64,000 nucleotides of DNA from an uncultured Acidobacteriota bacterium (GTDB taxonomy: Bacteria; Acidobacteriota; Blastocatellia; Pyrinomonadales; Pyrinomonadaceae). The stretch covers positions 124,001 to 188,000 of the forward strand of contig CALMYB010000006.1 in assembly GCA_937873515.1 (NCBI GenBank), written 5' to 3'. A program made the position numbers and the translations under genes. Under the pieces are notes generated by a model. The model was not told the DNA's origin. It was given only the letters and a program-made list of their open reading frames with translations, and searched no databases. How positions within the stretch are numbered: position 1 is the stretch's first letter; the number at the start of each line of letters is the position of its first letter. Below, piece after piece: positions 51,098 through 60,241 of this stretch.

Positions 51098-51814
51098 TCA
51101 GTCTTCGTCGCCCTCGGTGAAAAGATCGGTAAGACGAAGCGAACGGTCTCGCGTTTCGGGAACCTCGCCAAAAAGATCCTCAGGGACAGCCTTCTGAAGC
51201 GATGCGTTCGTCGCAACGGCACGATTCTGACCGGAGCCACTTGATTTTCGCACCATGCGGGCCTGTCGGGCACCTTGTGGCCGTTCGGAGCGGGTTTGTG
51301 CAGTCTTCTCAGCCGGTCGATCATCCTTTGCGATCATTGGGTGTGCTTCTGGAGCCGTCACCTGCTCCACTACCGATACCGTCGGCGTTACCGCTGCCGG
51401 AACTGCAGGCATATCTACGGATCTCGCAACCTGCGGCTGCGAACTACTGGAGCCAAGTAGGAAATAGAGGCCGATCGCTGAACCGAGCAGCAATGTTGCG
51501 GCGGCAGCTGCATAGATGGGCTGTCGGAAAATACTGAGAATGATCGCAAAAGCGCCGATCTTTGGCCGCCGTTCGGTCGGGATTGAAAATCGCAGTTTCG
51601 CAAGCGGTTCGAAGGCCTCAGCGCGCCATTCCTTGACCGCCATGCTCGTGGACACCAAGGAAGAAACCTCACCCGAACAGGCTTCGCACGTCGCAAGATG
51701 GCTTTCGAACGCACCCTTGACGCTTACCGGCAGTTCGTCATATACAAAGTCCAGTATCTGGCCCGTATGGCCGCACTCTTGGTTTTTTGCTTCGTTATGA
51801 GTCATTTCACTCAT
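51098..51814 (-). CDS. Putative zinc-finger anti-sigma factor
   Basis: This is a 238-residue membrane protein. The N-terminus has an anti-sigma zinc-binding pattern (ECGHTG, then SHLATCEACSGEV, an H-x3-C-x2-C). A single transmembrane helix lies at ~110-132 (AAAAATLLLGSAIGLYFLLG), followed by a ~100-residue periplasmic region rich in Pro, Thr and basic residues. It starts eight bases after the sigma gene stop and presumably sequesters that sigma factor until an envelope signal. Confidence 0.88.
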   Translation of the reverse strand: MSEMTHNEAKNQECGHTGQILDFVYDELPVSVKGAFESHLATCEACSGEVSSLVSTSMAVKEWRAEAFEPLAKLRFSIPTERRPKIGAFAIILSIFRQPIYAAAAATLLLGSAIGLYFLLGSSSSQPQVARSVDMPAVPAAVTPTVSVVEQVTAPEAHPMIAKDDRPAEKTAQTRSERPQGARQARMVRKSSGSGQNRAVATNASLQKAVPEDLFGEVPETRDRSLRLTDLFTEGDED

Positions 51815-51822
51815 TTCCTTCG

Positions 51823-52401
51823 TTAAACGACCTCGACCGAAATACGCTCGAGTCGCAGTTTCAACTGTTTCAATGCCGTATAGAGCCGGCTTTTTACGGT
51901 GCTCAGCGGCAGCTCGAGCGTGTCCGCGATCTCTTGGAACGTCATTTCTTCAAATTCCTTCATCACGATCACTTCCCGCAACTCCGACGGCAGGGCACCT
52001 ACGGCCTGCCTTACCAGTTTCAAACGCTCGCCTTTCTCAGCGATATTCTTAGGCGAAACTGCCGGCGACGCCACGAATACCCGCGATTCCGCTTCATCCT
52101 CATCGCCCAAATACTCTTCCGAACGTGACTTCTGACGCCTCTTTACTGTCAAACACTGGTTCACGGCGATCCGATGAAGCCACGACGACACCTTTGCGTC
52201 ACCTCGGAACCGCGAGATATTGCGGTAAGCACTGATAAAGGCTTCTTGCGCCGCATCTCTCGCTTCATCCTCGCGGCCAAGCATACCGAAGCACAGAGCG
52301 AAGATCTTTCGCTCCCAACGCCGTACGATCTCCCCAAAAGCTTCGGGGTCGTCTCGTACCGCCAATTCAACAAGCTGCTCATCCGCAAGCTCTGTATACA
52401 T
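51823..52401 (-). CDS. ECF (RpoE-type) RNA polymerase sigma factor
   Basis: This 192-residue sigma factor has only regions 2 and 4. Region 2: DAAQEAFISAYRNISRFRGD and WLHRIAVNQCL. Region 4: LPSELREVIVMKEFEEMT and EIADTLELPLSTVKSRLY. An acidic linker of ~30 residues separates them. The ATG at 52401 is preferred over a TTG one codon upstream. First gene of a sigma/anti-sigma/Spy-like operon; the 142-bp spacer upstream holds no clear housekeeping promoter and may be autoregulated. Confidence 0.94.
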   Translation of the reverse strand: MYTELADEQLVELAVRDDPEAFGEIVRRWERKIFALCFGMLGREDEARDAAQEAFISAYRNISRFRGDAKVSSWLHRIAVNQCLTVKRRQKSRSEEYLGDEDEAESRVFVASPAVSPKNIAEKGERLKLVRQAVGALPSELREVIVMKEFEEMTFQEIADTLELPLSTVKSRLYTALKQLKLRLERISVEVV

Positions 52402-52543
52402 CAAACTCGTAGTAACAGCGAGTTCCTATCGCCATAAGTTGCGGTCGCGTTGACCGACAGAGTGCGAATCGCTTTCGCACACAACCATTAAGACGACAAA
52501 ACTTGCCGAATAGTCTTAATAATAGCTAAAAATTGGTCGGATG

Positions 52544-53158
52544 TTAGCTCAATTCGATTGATTCACGGCGGATGTCCGCCGAAGCCAGAACCCTCGCTCG
52601 GAGCTGATGAAAATCGACGTGGCCGTGTGAAAGGTCAGCTAGGCTTTTGAGGGTAATCGAATGCTGGCTTCGTTTACGGCCGTCAAGAAATGCTGTCGGC
52701 AAAACGAAGAACTGCCATTGATCTAAGTCAAGCGGATCAATTACCTCTTGCTCGGTATGAGCAAGCAAGCAAAAGACGTAAACGTCCGCCTGACGTTGGA
52801 TCTCGTTTGCCTGTCTATTGCTCTCGGAATCCCAAGCACGAGTTTTCGGTACCCTAAAACTAACCTTCGAGAGGCGATCTTGCCGCCAACTTTGGATGAA
52901 TGCTGCCGATTTTACCTCGACCTTGATACCTTCAGGGGTCGTCAGATCGTAAGCTCCCCATTCCTCCCTCACACGCTCGAGTTGAATTTCGAGAGCCACG
53001 GCAACGATGAACTCTGCGAGCACACCGCGGGTGGCATTACTGAGAAGATCTGACGAACTCCAACGCCAAAAGTCCAATACGCTAAACCCAAGCTCTTTCC
53101 CTTCAGAAACCAGTCGCTCTTGACCGGACTTAGGCTTAGCAACAATTCGTGGAAACAT
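52544..53158 (-). CDS. Putative PD-(D/E)XK nuclease-like protein
   Basis: This 204-residue protein fits the PD-(D/E)XK nuclease fold. An upstream Glu lies in LAEFIVAVAL, then Asp in WGAYDLTTPEG and the EXK core VEVKSAAFIQSW, with a later basic motif KVSFRVPKTRAW and a helix RQADVYVFCLL. Catalytic D-x(n)-E-x-K is intact. The start at 53158 (MFPRIVAKP) has GGGAG about 12 bases upstream; a longer reading enters proS. It follows proS by 22 bases on the same strand. No methyltransferase or other defence gene is adjacent, so a role in restriction or repair is unproven. Confidence 0.72.
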   Translation of the reverse strand: MFPRIVAKPKSGQERLVSEGKELGFSVLDFWRWSSSDLLSNATRGVLAEFIVAVALEIQLERVREEWGAYDLTTPEGIKVEVKSAAFIQSWRQDRLSKVSFRVPKTRAWDSESNRQANEIQRQADVYVFCLLAHTEQEVIDPLDLDQWQFFVLPTAFLDGRKRSQHSITLKSLADLSHGHVDFHQLRARVLASADIRRESIELS

Positions 53159-53180
53159 TGGCAACACTAACTCCCGTTTC

Positions 53181-54653
53181 TCAATACGCTCTTGCAAAGA
53201 CCACGCGGCGGTGCGACGGGTTGCCGGTGAGGATGCATTTGCCTTCCTCGTGCGGGGCGTCGAGCGGGATGCAGCGGATGGTCGCCTTTGTCTGCTCTTT
53301 GATGTTTTCCTCGGTCTCGGCGGTTCCGTCCCAGTGTGCGAGGAGAAAGGCGCCTTCCTCAATTCTTTCGACGAATTCATCCCATGTATCAACGCGGAAC
53401 GTATGCTCTTCGCGGAATTTCGCCGCTTTTGCGTAAATATTCGCCTGGATCTCGGACATTAGTTCCTGTACGTGCTCGACGATGCCTTCGAGCGGCCGGG
53501 ATTCCTTTGTGAGCGTGTCGCGGCGAGCGACCTCGATCGTTCCGGCTTCTAGATCACGTTTGCCGAGAGCAAGCCTCACGGGCACGCCTTTGAGTTCGTA
53601 TTCCGCGAACTTCCATCCCGAACGCTGATTGTCGCTATCGTCGTATTTGACCGAAACGCCCGCGGCCTTAAGTTTCTCGACGATCGGATCGACAACGGCA
53701 GTGATCTCGGCGAGGTCTTCGGGCGATCTGTGGATGGGCACGATCACGACCTGGATCGGAGCGAGTTTCGGCGGCAGCACAAGGCCGTTGTCGTCGGAAT
53801 GCGCCATTATCAACGCGCCCATAAGGCGCGTCGAAACGCCCCAGCTCGTCGCCCACGGATGTTCAAGTTCGTTCTCTTTATTGACAAACTTCACATCGAA
53901 CGCCTTAGCGAAATTCTGACCGAGGAAATGCGAGGTTCCGCACTGCAGGGCCTTGCCGTCCTGCATCATCGCCTCGATGCAATATGTTTCTTCGGCTCCC
54001 GCGAAACGTTCGGCAGGCGACTTGTAGCCCCTAATGACAGGCAGCGCGATCCAATTCTCGGCGAAATCGGCATATACGCCGAGCATTCGCTCGGTCTCCT
54101 CGACGGCCTCTTCCTTCGTAGCGTGCGCCGTGTGCCCTTCCTGCCAAAGGAATTCCGCCGTACGCAGGAATATTCGCGTGCGCATCTCCCAGCGAACGAT
54201 ATTTGCCCACTGATTCACGAGGATCGGCAGATCGCGCCACGATTGTATCCAGCCGCGATAGGCGTTCCATATTATCGCTTCGGAAGTCGGGCGAACGATC
54301 AATTCCTCTTCGAGCTTCGCCGCCGGATCGACGATCAGGCCGGGGCCGTCAGGGTTCTTCTTCAGACGATAATGTGTAACGACCGCGCATTCTTTTGCGA
54401 ATCCCTCGGCGTGTTCCTCTTCCTTTTCGAGAAAGGATTTCGGCACGAAAAGAGGGAAGTACGCATTCTGATGTCCTGTTGCCTTGAACATATCGTCAAG
54501 GCCACGCTGCATCTTTTCCCAGATCGCGAAGCCGTAAGGCTTGATCACCATACAACCTCGGACCGCGGAATTCTCAGCTAGATCCGCCCGCTTTACGATC
54601 TCGTTGTACCATTCGGAGTAGTTCTCCGAACGCTTTGGAAGTGCTTTGCTCAT
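53181..54653 (-). CDS. proS: Prolyl-tRNA synthetase, short archaeal/eukaryote-type
   Basis: This 490-residue class II synthetase charges tRNA-Pro. Visible are motif 2-like [20 protein letters not shown], the motif 3 end [16 protein letters not shown] [15 protein letters not shown], the HGTS domain and a C-terminal zinc-like segment ending RVVFARAY. It lacks the insertion (editing) domain of E. coli-type ProRS, as in the ~480-residue type found in archaea, eukaryotes and some bacteria. The nuclease-like gene follows and may be co-transcribed. Confidence 0.95.
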   Translation of the reverse strand: MSKALPKRSENYSEWYNEIVKRADLAENSAVRGCMVIKPYGFAIWEKMQRGLDDMFKATGHQNAYFPLFVPKSFLEKEEEHAEGFAKECAVVTHYRLKKNPDGPGLIVDPAAKLEEELIVRPTSEAIIWNAYRGWIQSWRDLPILVNQWANIVRWEMRTRIFLRTAEFLWQEGHTAHATKEEAVEETERMLGVYADFAENWIALPVIRGYKSPAERFAGAEETYCIEAMMQDGKALQCGTSHFLGQNFAKAFDVKFVNKENELEHPWATSWGVSTRLMGALIMAHSDDNGLVLPPKLAPIQVVIVPIHRSPEDLAEITAVVDPIVEKLKAAGVSVKYDDSDNQRSGWKFAEYELKGVPVRLALGKRDLEAGTIEVARRDTLTKESRPLEGIVEHVQELMSEIQANIYAKAAKFREEHTFRVDTWDEFVERIEEGAFLLAHWDGTAETEENIKEQTKATIRCIPLDAPHEEGKCILTGNPSHRRVVFARAY

Positions 54654-54786
54654 AAAAGGGTGCCGCTTCGGCGAAAACCTTAATGATAAGCGAATCGCGG
54701 CAAGACGACAATTCTCTGCAACAGGTTGCCCGAAACGCCCTTTCCGGGCTTTGCCTTCTGTACGGTTATGTTAGAATCCTTGCTTT

Positions 54787-55962
54787 ATGACCGAATTTCG
54801 TCTGGATTTTCGCGATAGTGAAACGGCGTTCGCTGACAAGTCGAATTCCGAGTTAAAGGAAAAGTATCGCATCTTCAAGATACTGAATTCTCCGTTCCTC
54901 AATTCTCTCGGTACGTATGCGACAAAGCTAGGACTTTCTATGGGCCTCCCGATCAAGGGACTAATCAGATCGACGATCTATAAACAGTTCTGCGGCGGCG
55001 AATCCATTCCCGAATGCGACCCGGTGATCGAGAAACTCGGACAGTCAAATATCGGTACGATCCTCGACTACGCGATAGAAGGGAAATCGACCGAGGACGA
55101 CTTCGAGGCCACAAAGAACGAGATCATTCGAACGATCGAGCGTGCAAAGGGCGATCCGAACATTCCATTCTCCGTATTCAAAGTTACCGGCATTGCGCCC
55201 ATCGGCACTCTCGAGAAGATGAGTGCGAAGAAGAAGCTCGACGCGAAGGCCGGCGCCAAATGCGAGCGGATCTATACGCGGGTCTCAGAGATCTGCGAGG
55301 CGGCTCACAATGCGGGACAAAGGATATTTATCGACGCCGAGGACTCGTGGATCCAAGATGCGATCGACCGGCTCGCGACTGAGATGATGGAGCGCTTCAA
55401 CCGAACGAAGCCGATCGTCTTCAACACCCTTCAGATGTATCGGACGGACCGCTTGCAGCACCTAAAAGAGGCCCGACGAACTGCTCAGAACGCCGGCTAT
55501 GTTTACGCCGTAAAACTCGTACGCGGTGCATATATGGAAAAAGAGCGCGAACGGGCCGAGGAAATGGGCTATCCCTCACCGATACATGCTACGAAGAAAG
55601 AGACCGATGCTGATTACAATGCCGCCCTCGAGTACTGTATGAAGCATCACGAGGATATGGCTTTCGTGACGGCAACTCATAATGTGAAGAGCACGCGAAG
55701 GGTCGCGGAAGCGATGCTAGATGCGAACATTCAACCTGATCATCCGCACATCTTCTTCTCGCAGCTTTACGGGATGGGCGATAATATTTCGTATGTGCTC
55801 GCAAAGAACGGTTTTAATGTCTCAAAGTACGTGCCTTATGGTCCGGTCAACGAGACCGTTCCATATCTGGTGCGTCGGGCCGAGGAGAATTCATCGGCGG
55901 CCGGCCATATGAGTCGCGAACTCGAACTCCTCTCCGATGAGATGAAGCGCCGCGGCCTTTAG
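54787..55962 (+). CDS. Proline dehydrogenase
   Basis: This 391-residue FAD enzyme oxidises proline to pyrroline-5-carboxylate. The barrel motifs IDAEDSWIQDAID, TLQMYRTDRLQ, VKLVRGAYMEKER and the catalytic end HIFFSQLYGMGDNISY and RRAEENS are present. It is a stand-alone ProDH (no P5C dehydrogenase fusion), a form common outside proteobacteria. TAGAAT at 54772-54777 is only nine bases from the ATG, suggesting a very short leader. Divergent from proS, with 133 bp between. Confidence 0.93.
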   Translation: MTEFRLDFRDSETAFADKSNSELKEKYRIFKILNSPFLNSLGTYATKLGLSMGLPIKGLIRSTIYKQFCGGESIPECDPVIEKLGQSNIGTILDYAIEGKSTEDDFEATKNEIIRTIERAKGDPNIPFSVFKVTGIAPIGTLEKMSAKKKLDAKAGAKCERIYTRVSEICEAAHNAGQRIFIDAEDSWIQDAIDRLATEMMERFNRTKPIVFNTLQMYRTDRLQHLKEARRTAQNAGYVYAVKLVRGAYMEKERERAEEMGYPSPIHATKKETDADYNAALEYCMKHHEDMAFVTATHNVKSTRRVAEAMLDANIQPDHPHIFFSQLYGMGDNISYVLAKNGFNVSKYVPYGPVNETVPYLVRRAEENSSAAGHMSRELELLSDEMKRRGL

Positions 55963-55977
55963 CTCCAACACGCTGCT

Positions 55978-56460
55978 ATGTTCTGTCCAAAATGCGGCGG
56001 TGCCGACCAAACCCCTGAAACCTACTGCCGACGCTGCGGCGTCTTCTTACCTGATCTCAACAACCCAAGGAAAAAGCCTACGACGCCGGTTCAGAATCTC
56101 AATGTGAACGCCGTTCTTAGTGCATTGACCGTGCTTGCTTCGGCCACGCTTGCGATCTTGCTTTACGTGATATTAGGGTTTCGCGAGAATACACATCCCC
56201 TGATCTATATTACAGCAGGCTTCCTTATCGCGATCACCGGCTGGAACATCCAAACCTTTTGGCGAACGATGCTCCTTCGTCGCCAGCTAAAACGTCCAAC
56301 ACCTTCTGATCAGGCGGTTGATCAAGACCGCTCTCTACAAAATGAGCCTGCTGTGGAATTACCGCCCGCAAACTTTGCAGAAATGGTCCCGCCGAGCGTG
56401 ATCGATGCCACGACGCGGCAGCTCGACCCGGCGTCGATTTCAACGAAACCCAAGCAATAA
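55978..56460 (+). CDS. Zinc-ribbon membrane protein
   Basis: This 160-residue protein begins with a zinc ribbon MFCPKCGG...YCRRCG (four cysteines). It then has two transmembrane helices (AVLSALTVLASATLAILLYV and LIYITAGFLIAITGWNIQTF) and a polar C-terminal tail. I do not recognise a defined function; such proteins are common in small regulatory or envelope roles. It follows proline dehydrogenase by 15 bases and ends with a 21-bp tail overlap with the convergent gene. Confidence 0.75.
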   Translation: MFCPKCGGADQTPETYCRRCGVFLPDLNNPRKKPTTPVQNLNVNAVLSALTVLASATLAILLYVILGFRENTHPLIYITAGFLIAITGWNIQTFWRTMLLRRQLKRPTPSDQAVDQDRSLQNEPAVELPPANFAEMVPPSVIDATTRQLDPASISTKPKQ

Positions 56461-56799
56461 TCGTATCGATATATTCGAAACTGCCTGATCCGAACTTTCA
56501 CGCCATCTGTTGAGCGGTTCGAGGTCGTCTTCAGAAAGCGGATGATTCGCGAGCGGCGCGGTCTGTGTGCTCTGAAATGCGCGGTCGGTGAGAGCTGCGT
56601 GTTTGAGAGCCTTTGTGAAGCCGGTCGGAGAAGCAAGCGAGGCTTCGGCCGATTCGATATCGGGAAAGAATTCGTTGTAGCCCGCCAAATGCCAAATGCG
56701 GCCATCCTCCGTCTCATCGACAGCCAATAATCTGAGCAATGCAAACGCTGACTCAAGTTGATACACCAAAAAATCTCCGGCCTTGAACGTCTGTGACAT
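56440..56799 (-). CDS. Small hypothetical protein
   Basis: This ~119-residue soluble protein has an N-terminus (SQTFKAGDFLVYQLESAFAL) that resembles a small beta-barrel, followed by a mixed helical part. No known family is recognised. The ATG at 56799 has AAAGG close upstream; a GTG at 56817 is an alternative. Its 3' end overlaps the zinc-ribbon gene by 21 bases on the opposite strand. Confidence 0.55.
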   Translation of the reverse strand: MSQTFKAGDFLVYQLESAFALLRLLAVDETEDGRIWHLAGYNEFFPDIESAEASLASPTGFTKALKHAALTDRAFQSTQTAPLANHPLSEDDLEPLNRWRESSDQAVSNISIRLLLGFR

Positions 56800-56872
56800 A
56801 CCTTTCAAACTTAACACAAGAAGCAGCTTCAGCAGATGGGAACAGGGTGCCGATCCGAATCATGTGCATTCT

Positions 56873-56940
56873 GTGCAAATCGTGCAAATCGTGCACTTTG
56901 ATACATTCTGTGCGGTTTGATACGTTCTGTGCGGTTTGTG
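56873..56940. repeat. Short direct repeats
   Basis: GTGCAAATC occurs twice in tandem (56873-56890). It is followed by two tandem 19-base copies TTTGATACATTCTGTGCGG (56897-56915) and the same with one change (56916-56934). This looks like a small, decaying or young minisatellite. Confidence 0.8.
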
Positions 56941-57148
56941 CTTCAAAACGGGAGCGCCGTTTCGCTATGATTACAACACGGTCGAGACGGCCGTTCGTTC
57001 ATTGACAATCTAAGTTTAGGCTTCAGGTTTGGGATCCATATTTCGAATTTTAAATTTCAGATCTGAGATTTCAGATAGGCTTTCGATCCGTGCATTCGCG
57101 GATGATCAGTGGTTCGTGCGGCTTCCCGCAGCGCAGTGCGTTCGGGCT

Positions 57149-57322
57149 GAGCTCCGTTAGGAGCGACAGAGGCTTGTCGGCGGCCGAGCCGCCTCCGAGG
57201 ATTCATTTTCCGTCCTCAACACGCCGTAATCGACGTGGCTATGCGAGGCCATTGTCGGCAGCAAGCCGCCTTCGGTGTGTTTGTGAAGCGGCGTGCTACA
57301 AACGTGTGGCTCCTACGGAGCC
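57149..57322. mobile_element. MITE-like palindromic element, second diverged copy
   Basis: The left end GAGCTCCGTTAGGAGCGACA (57149-57168) matches the left end of the element at 13169. The right end (57293-57322, GTGCTACAAACGTGTGGCTC and onward) matches its right end. The interior differs. The terminal halves share the GCTCCGT.AGGAGC palindromic core and the GCTACAAAC motif. Confidence 0.65.
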
Positions 57323-57519
57323 AAGAAGGTTTCGAGCGGAACTGACCGAGCGGCTCACGCAGGCGGTTCTGACATGTGCGGACGGGGGCGTCCGCCGTTC
57401 CGACGAAGGCGGTTCTGACTGACGTGCAGGACTGTGGGTGCGGGAGGCAAAACGAAGGGTGTTTTGATACAATCGAGGTTGTATTCAAATTTTAATAGAG
57501 AACGGGAATTATTGAGATA

Positions 57520-58710
57520 ATGGGACAAAATGAGGCAGTTATTCTAAGTGCGGCGAGAACGCCGACAGGTAAATTTCAAGGCCTTTTGCAAGGCTTTTCG
57601 GCTCCGGATCTTGCGGCTCACGCGATCAAGGCCGCTCTTGATCGGGCGAATGTCGCTCCGGAAAAGATAGACGAGGTCATCCTGGGCTGCGTCGTTCAGG
57701 CAGGCATCGGCCAGGCTCCGGCACGGCAAGCGGCGTTGAAGGCGGGCCTTCCACCGGAAGTTTCGGCACTCACGATCAATATGGTTTGCGGTTCGGGCCT
57801 AAGGGCGGTTGCGTTGGCGGCTCAGGCCGTTCTGTTGGGCGATGCGGAATACGTGGTTGCAGGCGGTATGGAATCGATGTCGAACATTCCCTATGCCATG
57901 CCCGGTGCACGCGACGGCTATCGAATGGGGAATCAGACGGTCGTTGACCTGATGATAAACGACGGTCTTTGGTGCCCGTTCGAGAATTGGCATATGGGCA
58001 ACACGGGCGAGGTAGTCGCCGAGAAGTATCAGATCACGCGTGGCGAGCAGGATGAATATGCCTTCGGCTCGCACAGGAAGGCTGCCGAGGCTCAGGAAGC
58101 AGGCCGCTTCAAGGGTGAGATCGCACCGATCGAGATCCCGCAGAAGAAAGGCGATCCGATCTTGCTTGACTACGATGAGCCGGTCAGGCCGGAAACGACC
58201 GTCGAGACGCTCGGCAAATTAAAGCCGGCCTTCAAACGCGACGGCGGTACGGTTACGGCGGGAAATGCTCCCGGCGTGAATGACGGAGCTTCGGCGGTCG
58301 TCGTAACCTCGAGCGCGAATGCAGAGGCAGCAGGCAGCGAACCTCTTGCACGCATCGTTGCATCGGCAACTTCGGGTATCGAGCCGAAGCTCATCATGAT
58401 GGCGCCTGTTGAGGGCGTTAAAAAGGTTCTCGCAAAAGCCGGTTGGGATATGAAGGATGTCGATCTTTTCGAACTCAACGAAGCATTTTCCGTGCAGGCC
58501 CTCGGCGTGATGAAGGAACTCGGACTCGATATCGCAAAGGTCAACGTGAACGGCGGTGCGGTCGCTCTTGGCCATGCGATCGGAAACTCGGGTTCGCGTG
58601 TGCTGACGACACTCCTTCACGAAATGAAGCGACGCGACGTTAAACGCGGTGTCGCCGCTCTCTGCCTCGGCGGCGGTAATTCGGTCGCGATGGCCGTCGA
58701 ACGCGATTGA
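57520..58710 (+). CDS. Thiolase / acetyl-CoA C-acetyltransferase
   Basis: This 396-residue enzyme forms or cleaves acetoacetyl-CoA or longer 3-ketoacyl-CoA. Catalytic Cys90 is in [11 protein letters not shown]; the signature [17 protein letters not shown] and the C-terminal [15 protein letters not shown] are intact. Length is typical of biosynthetic thiolases. With the dehydrogenase at 59313 it suggests acetyl-CoA condensation or beta-oxidation. Confidence 0.95.
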   Translation: MGQNEAVILSAARTPTGKFQGLLQGFSAPDLAAHAIKAALDRANVAPEKIDEVILGCVVQAGIGQAPARQAALKAGLPPEVSALTINMVCGSGLRAVALAAQAVLLGDAEYVVAGGMESMSNIPYAMPGARDGYRMGNQTVVDLMINDGLWCPFENWHMGNTGEVVAEKYQITRGEQDEYAFGSHRKAAEAQEAGRFKGEIAPIEIPQKKGDPILLDYDEPVRPETTVETLGKLKPAFKRDGGTVTAGNAPGVNDGASAVVVTSSANAEAAGSEPLARIVASATSGIEPKLIMMAPVEGVKKVLAKAGWDMKDVDLFELNEAFSVQALGVMKELGLDIAKVNVNGGAVALGHAIGNSGSRVLTTLLHEMKRRDVKRGVAALCLGGGNSVAMAVERD

Positions 58711-58784
58711 TCGGTCTCTTTGGAGATCGTTTCCAGGAACAAACCGAACGCGAGATCGTAGATAAATTTTGAGCACAGAAAATT

Positions 58785-59222
58785 ATGAGCCCAAAAGAAC
58801 ACAATAAGGTGGCAGGTATTTTCTTGATGGTGCACGGCGGGATCCAAGCCGTGATCCTCGCCTTCATGGCTCTCATCTATCTGGTTATGGGGGGAACGAT
58901 GTTCCTAAGTGCGGGGAGACAGGGAGCCGCGGTCGGGCTGGTCTTTGTTCTCGTCGTGGCCTTTCTGGTAGGCATTGCGGTGCTCTTTACACTGCCGCAG
59001 ATCATTGGCGGGCTGAAGATGATGAGGGAAAAACCGACAGCGCGGACGTGGGGAATCATCGGCAGCATCATTGCGTGTTTGTCGTTTCCGCTTGGTACTG
59101 CCGTCGGAGTTTACGGGCTTTGGTTCCTTTTCGGCGATCTTGGAAAGTGGTTCTATCTTCAGGGCGGCAACCAAATAGCTTTTCAAAACCATCCACCGCC
59201 GCCTCCGAATTCTTGGCAGTGA
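58785..59222 (+). CDS. Small four-helix membrane protein
   Basis: This 145-residue hydrophobic protein has about four helices (AVILAFMALIYLVMGGTMFL; VGLVFVLVVAFLVGIAVLF; IIGSIIACLSFPLGTAVGVY) and a polar Pro-rich C-terminus. The pattern resembles DUF4064-type small membrane proteins; function is unknown. It lies between thiolase and the hydroxyacyl-CoA dehydrogenase, with 74- and 90-base gaps, so co-transcription is possible. Confidence 0.7.
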   Translation: MSPKEHNKVAGIFLMVHGGIQAVILAFMALIYLVMGGTMFLSAGRQGAAVGLVFVLVVAFLVGIAVLFTLPQIIGGLKMMREKPTARTWGIIGSIIACLSFPLGTAVGVYGLWFLFGDLGKWFYLQGGNQIAFQNHPPPPPNSWQ

Positions 59223-59312
59223 TCTGTGTGTTTGTACAACCCGAACCAAGAAGCGGCTGCTGTCTTTTATCCTGTAAACTTTTAATTTTTTACCCAAAGG
59301 ACTTTTCAAATA

Positions 59313-60164
59313 ATGAGTAAACTTATCGGCGTTATCGGCGCCGGAACAATGGGGAACGGTATCGCGCAGACCGCGGCGTCGGCAGGCTTCGACGTCGTTA
59401 TGTGTGATGTGAAGGCGGAGTTTGTGGAACGCGGGCTCGCGAATATCTCAAAGAGCCTCGATCGCTTTGTCAAGAAGGAAACGATGACCGAGGAGCAAAA
59501 GGCGGAGGTTCTCGGCCGGATCCGAACAACTACCGAGCTTGACGGCCTTAAAGAATGTTCGCTGGTCATCGAGGCCGCGACGGAGAATTTCGAGATCAAG
59601 AAACAGATCTTCGAGAAGCTCGATTCCATCTGCGGGCCTGACACGATCCTTTCGAGCAACACTTCGTCGATCTCGATCACGAAGATTGCCGCCGTTACAA
59701 AGCGGCCCGACAAAGTGATCGGAATGCACTTTTTCAATCCGGTTCCGTTGATGAAACTCGTCGAGGTGATCCGCGGCATCGCGACCAGCGATGCTACATA
59801 TGCGGCGGTCAAGGAGATCTCTGAGAAACTCGGCAAGGTGCCGGTCGAATGCAACGATTATCCCGGATTCGTTTCCAATCGGGTGCTGATGCCGATGATA
59901 AACGAGGCCGTTTTCGCCCTTCACGAAGGCGTCGCGACCAAGGAGGCGATCGACGAGATAATGAAACTTGGAATGAACCATCCGATGGGGCCGCTCACGC
60001 TCGCAGACTTCATTGGCTTAGATGTTTGCCTTGCGATACTTAATGTATTACATGAAGGTCTTGGCGACCCGAAATATCGCCCTTGCCCGCTTCTAAAGAA
60101 GTACGTTGATGCCGGATGGCTCGGCCGCAAGAGCGGAAAGGGCTTTTACGATTACGCCCAATAA
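59313..60164 (+). CDS. hbd: 3-hydroxybutyryl-CoA dehydrogenase
   Basis: This 283-residue NAD-dependent dehydrogenase has NAD motif [15 protein letters not shown], catalytic region [12 protein letters not shown] and [17 protein letters not shown], and the C-terminal helical domain [20 protein letters not shown]. All expected motifs are present. Together with the thiolase it completes two steps of short-chain acyl-CoA metabolism. Confidence 0.95.
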   Translation: MSKLIGVIGAGTMGNGIAQTAASAGFDVVMCDVKAEFVERGLANISKSLDRFVKKETMTEEQKAEVLGRIRTTTELDGLKECSLVIEAATENFEIKKQIFEKLDSICGPDTILSSNTSSISITKIAAVTKRPDKVIGMHFFNPVPLMKLVEVIRGIATSDATYAAVKEISEKLGKVPVECNDYPGFVSNRVLMPMINEAVFALHEGVATKEAIDEIMKLGMNHPMGPLTLADFIGLDVCLAILNVLHEGLGDPKYRPCPLLKKYVDAGWLGRKSGKGFYDYAQ

Positions 60165-60241
60165 GGCCGCCGGTGAAGACCGCACCACGCCCACGACAGA
60201 AGCGATGGTCTTTTGGAGTGTCGCGGGCGAATTTCCCTTGT

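Larger units (their letters stand above)
56800..57519. other. 720-bp repeat-bearing intergenic region
   Basis: No convincing gene is present. It contains short tandem repeats (56873-56940), an AT-rich patch with the palindrome ATCTGAGATTTCAGAT (57061-57076), and a MITE-like palindromic element (57149-57322). The thiolase promoter should lie in the last ~150 bases but was not identified. Confidence 0.6.
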
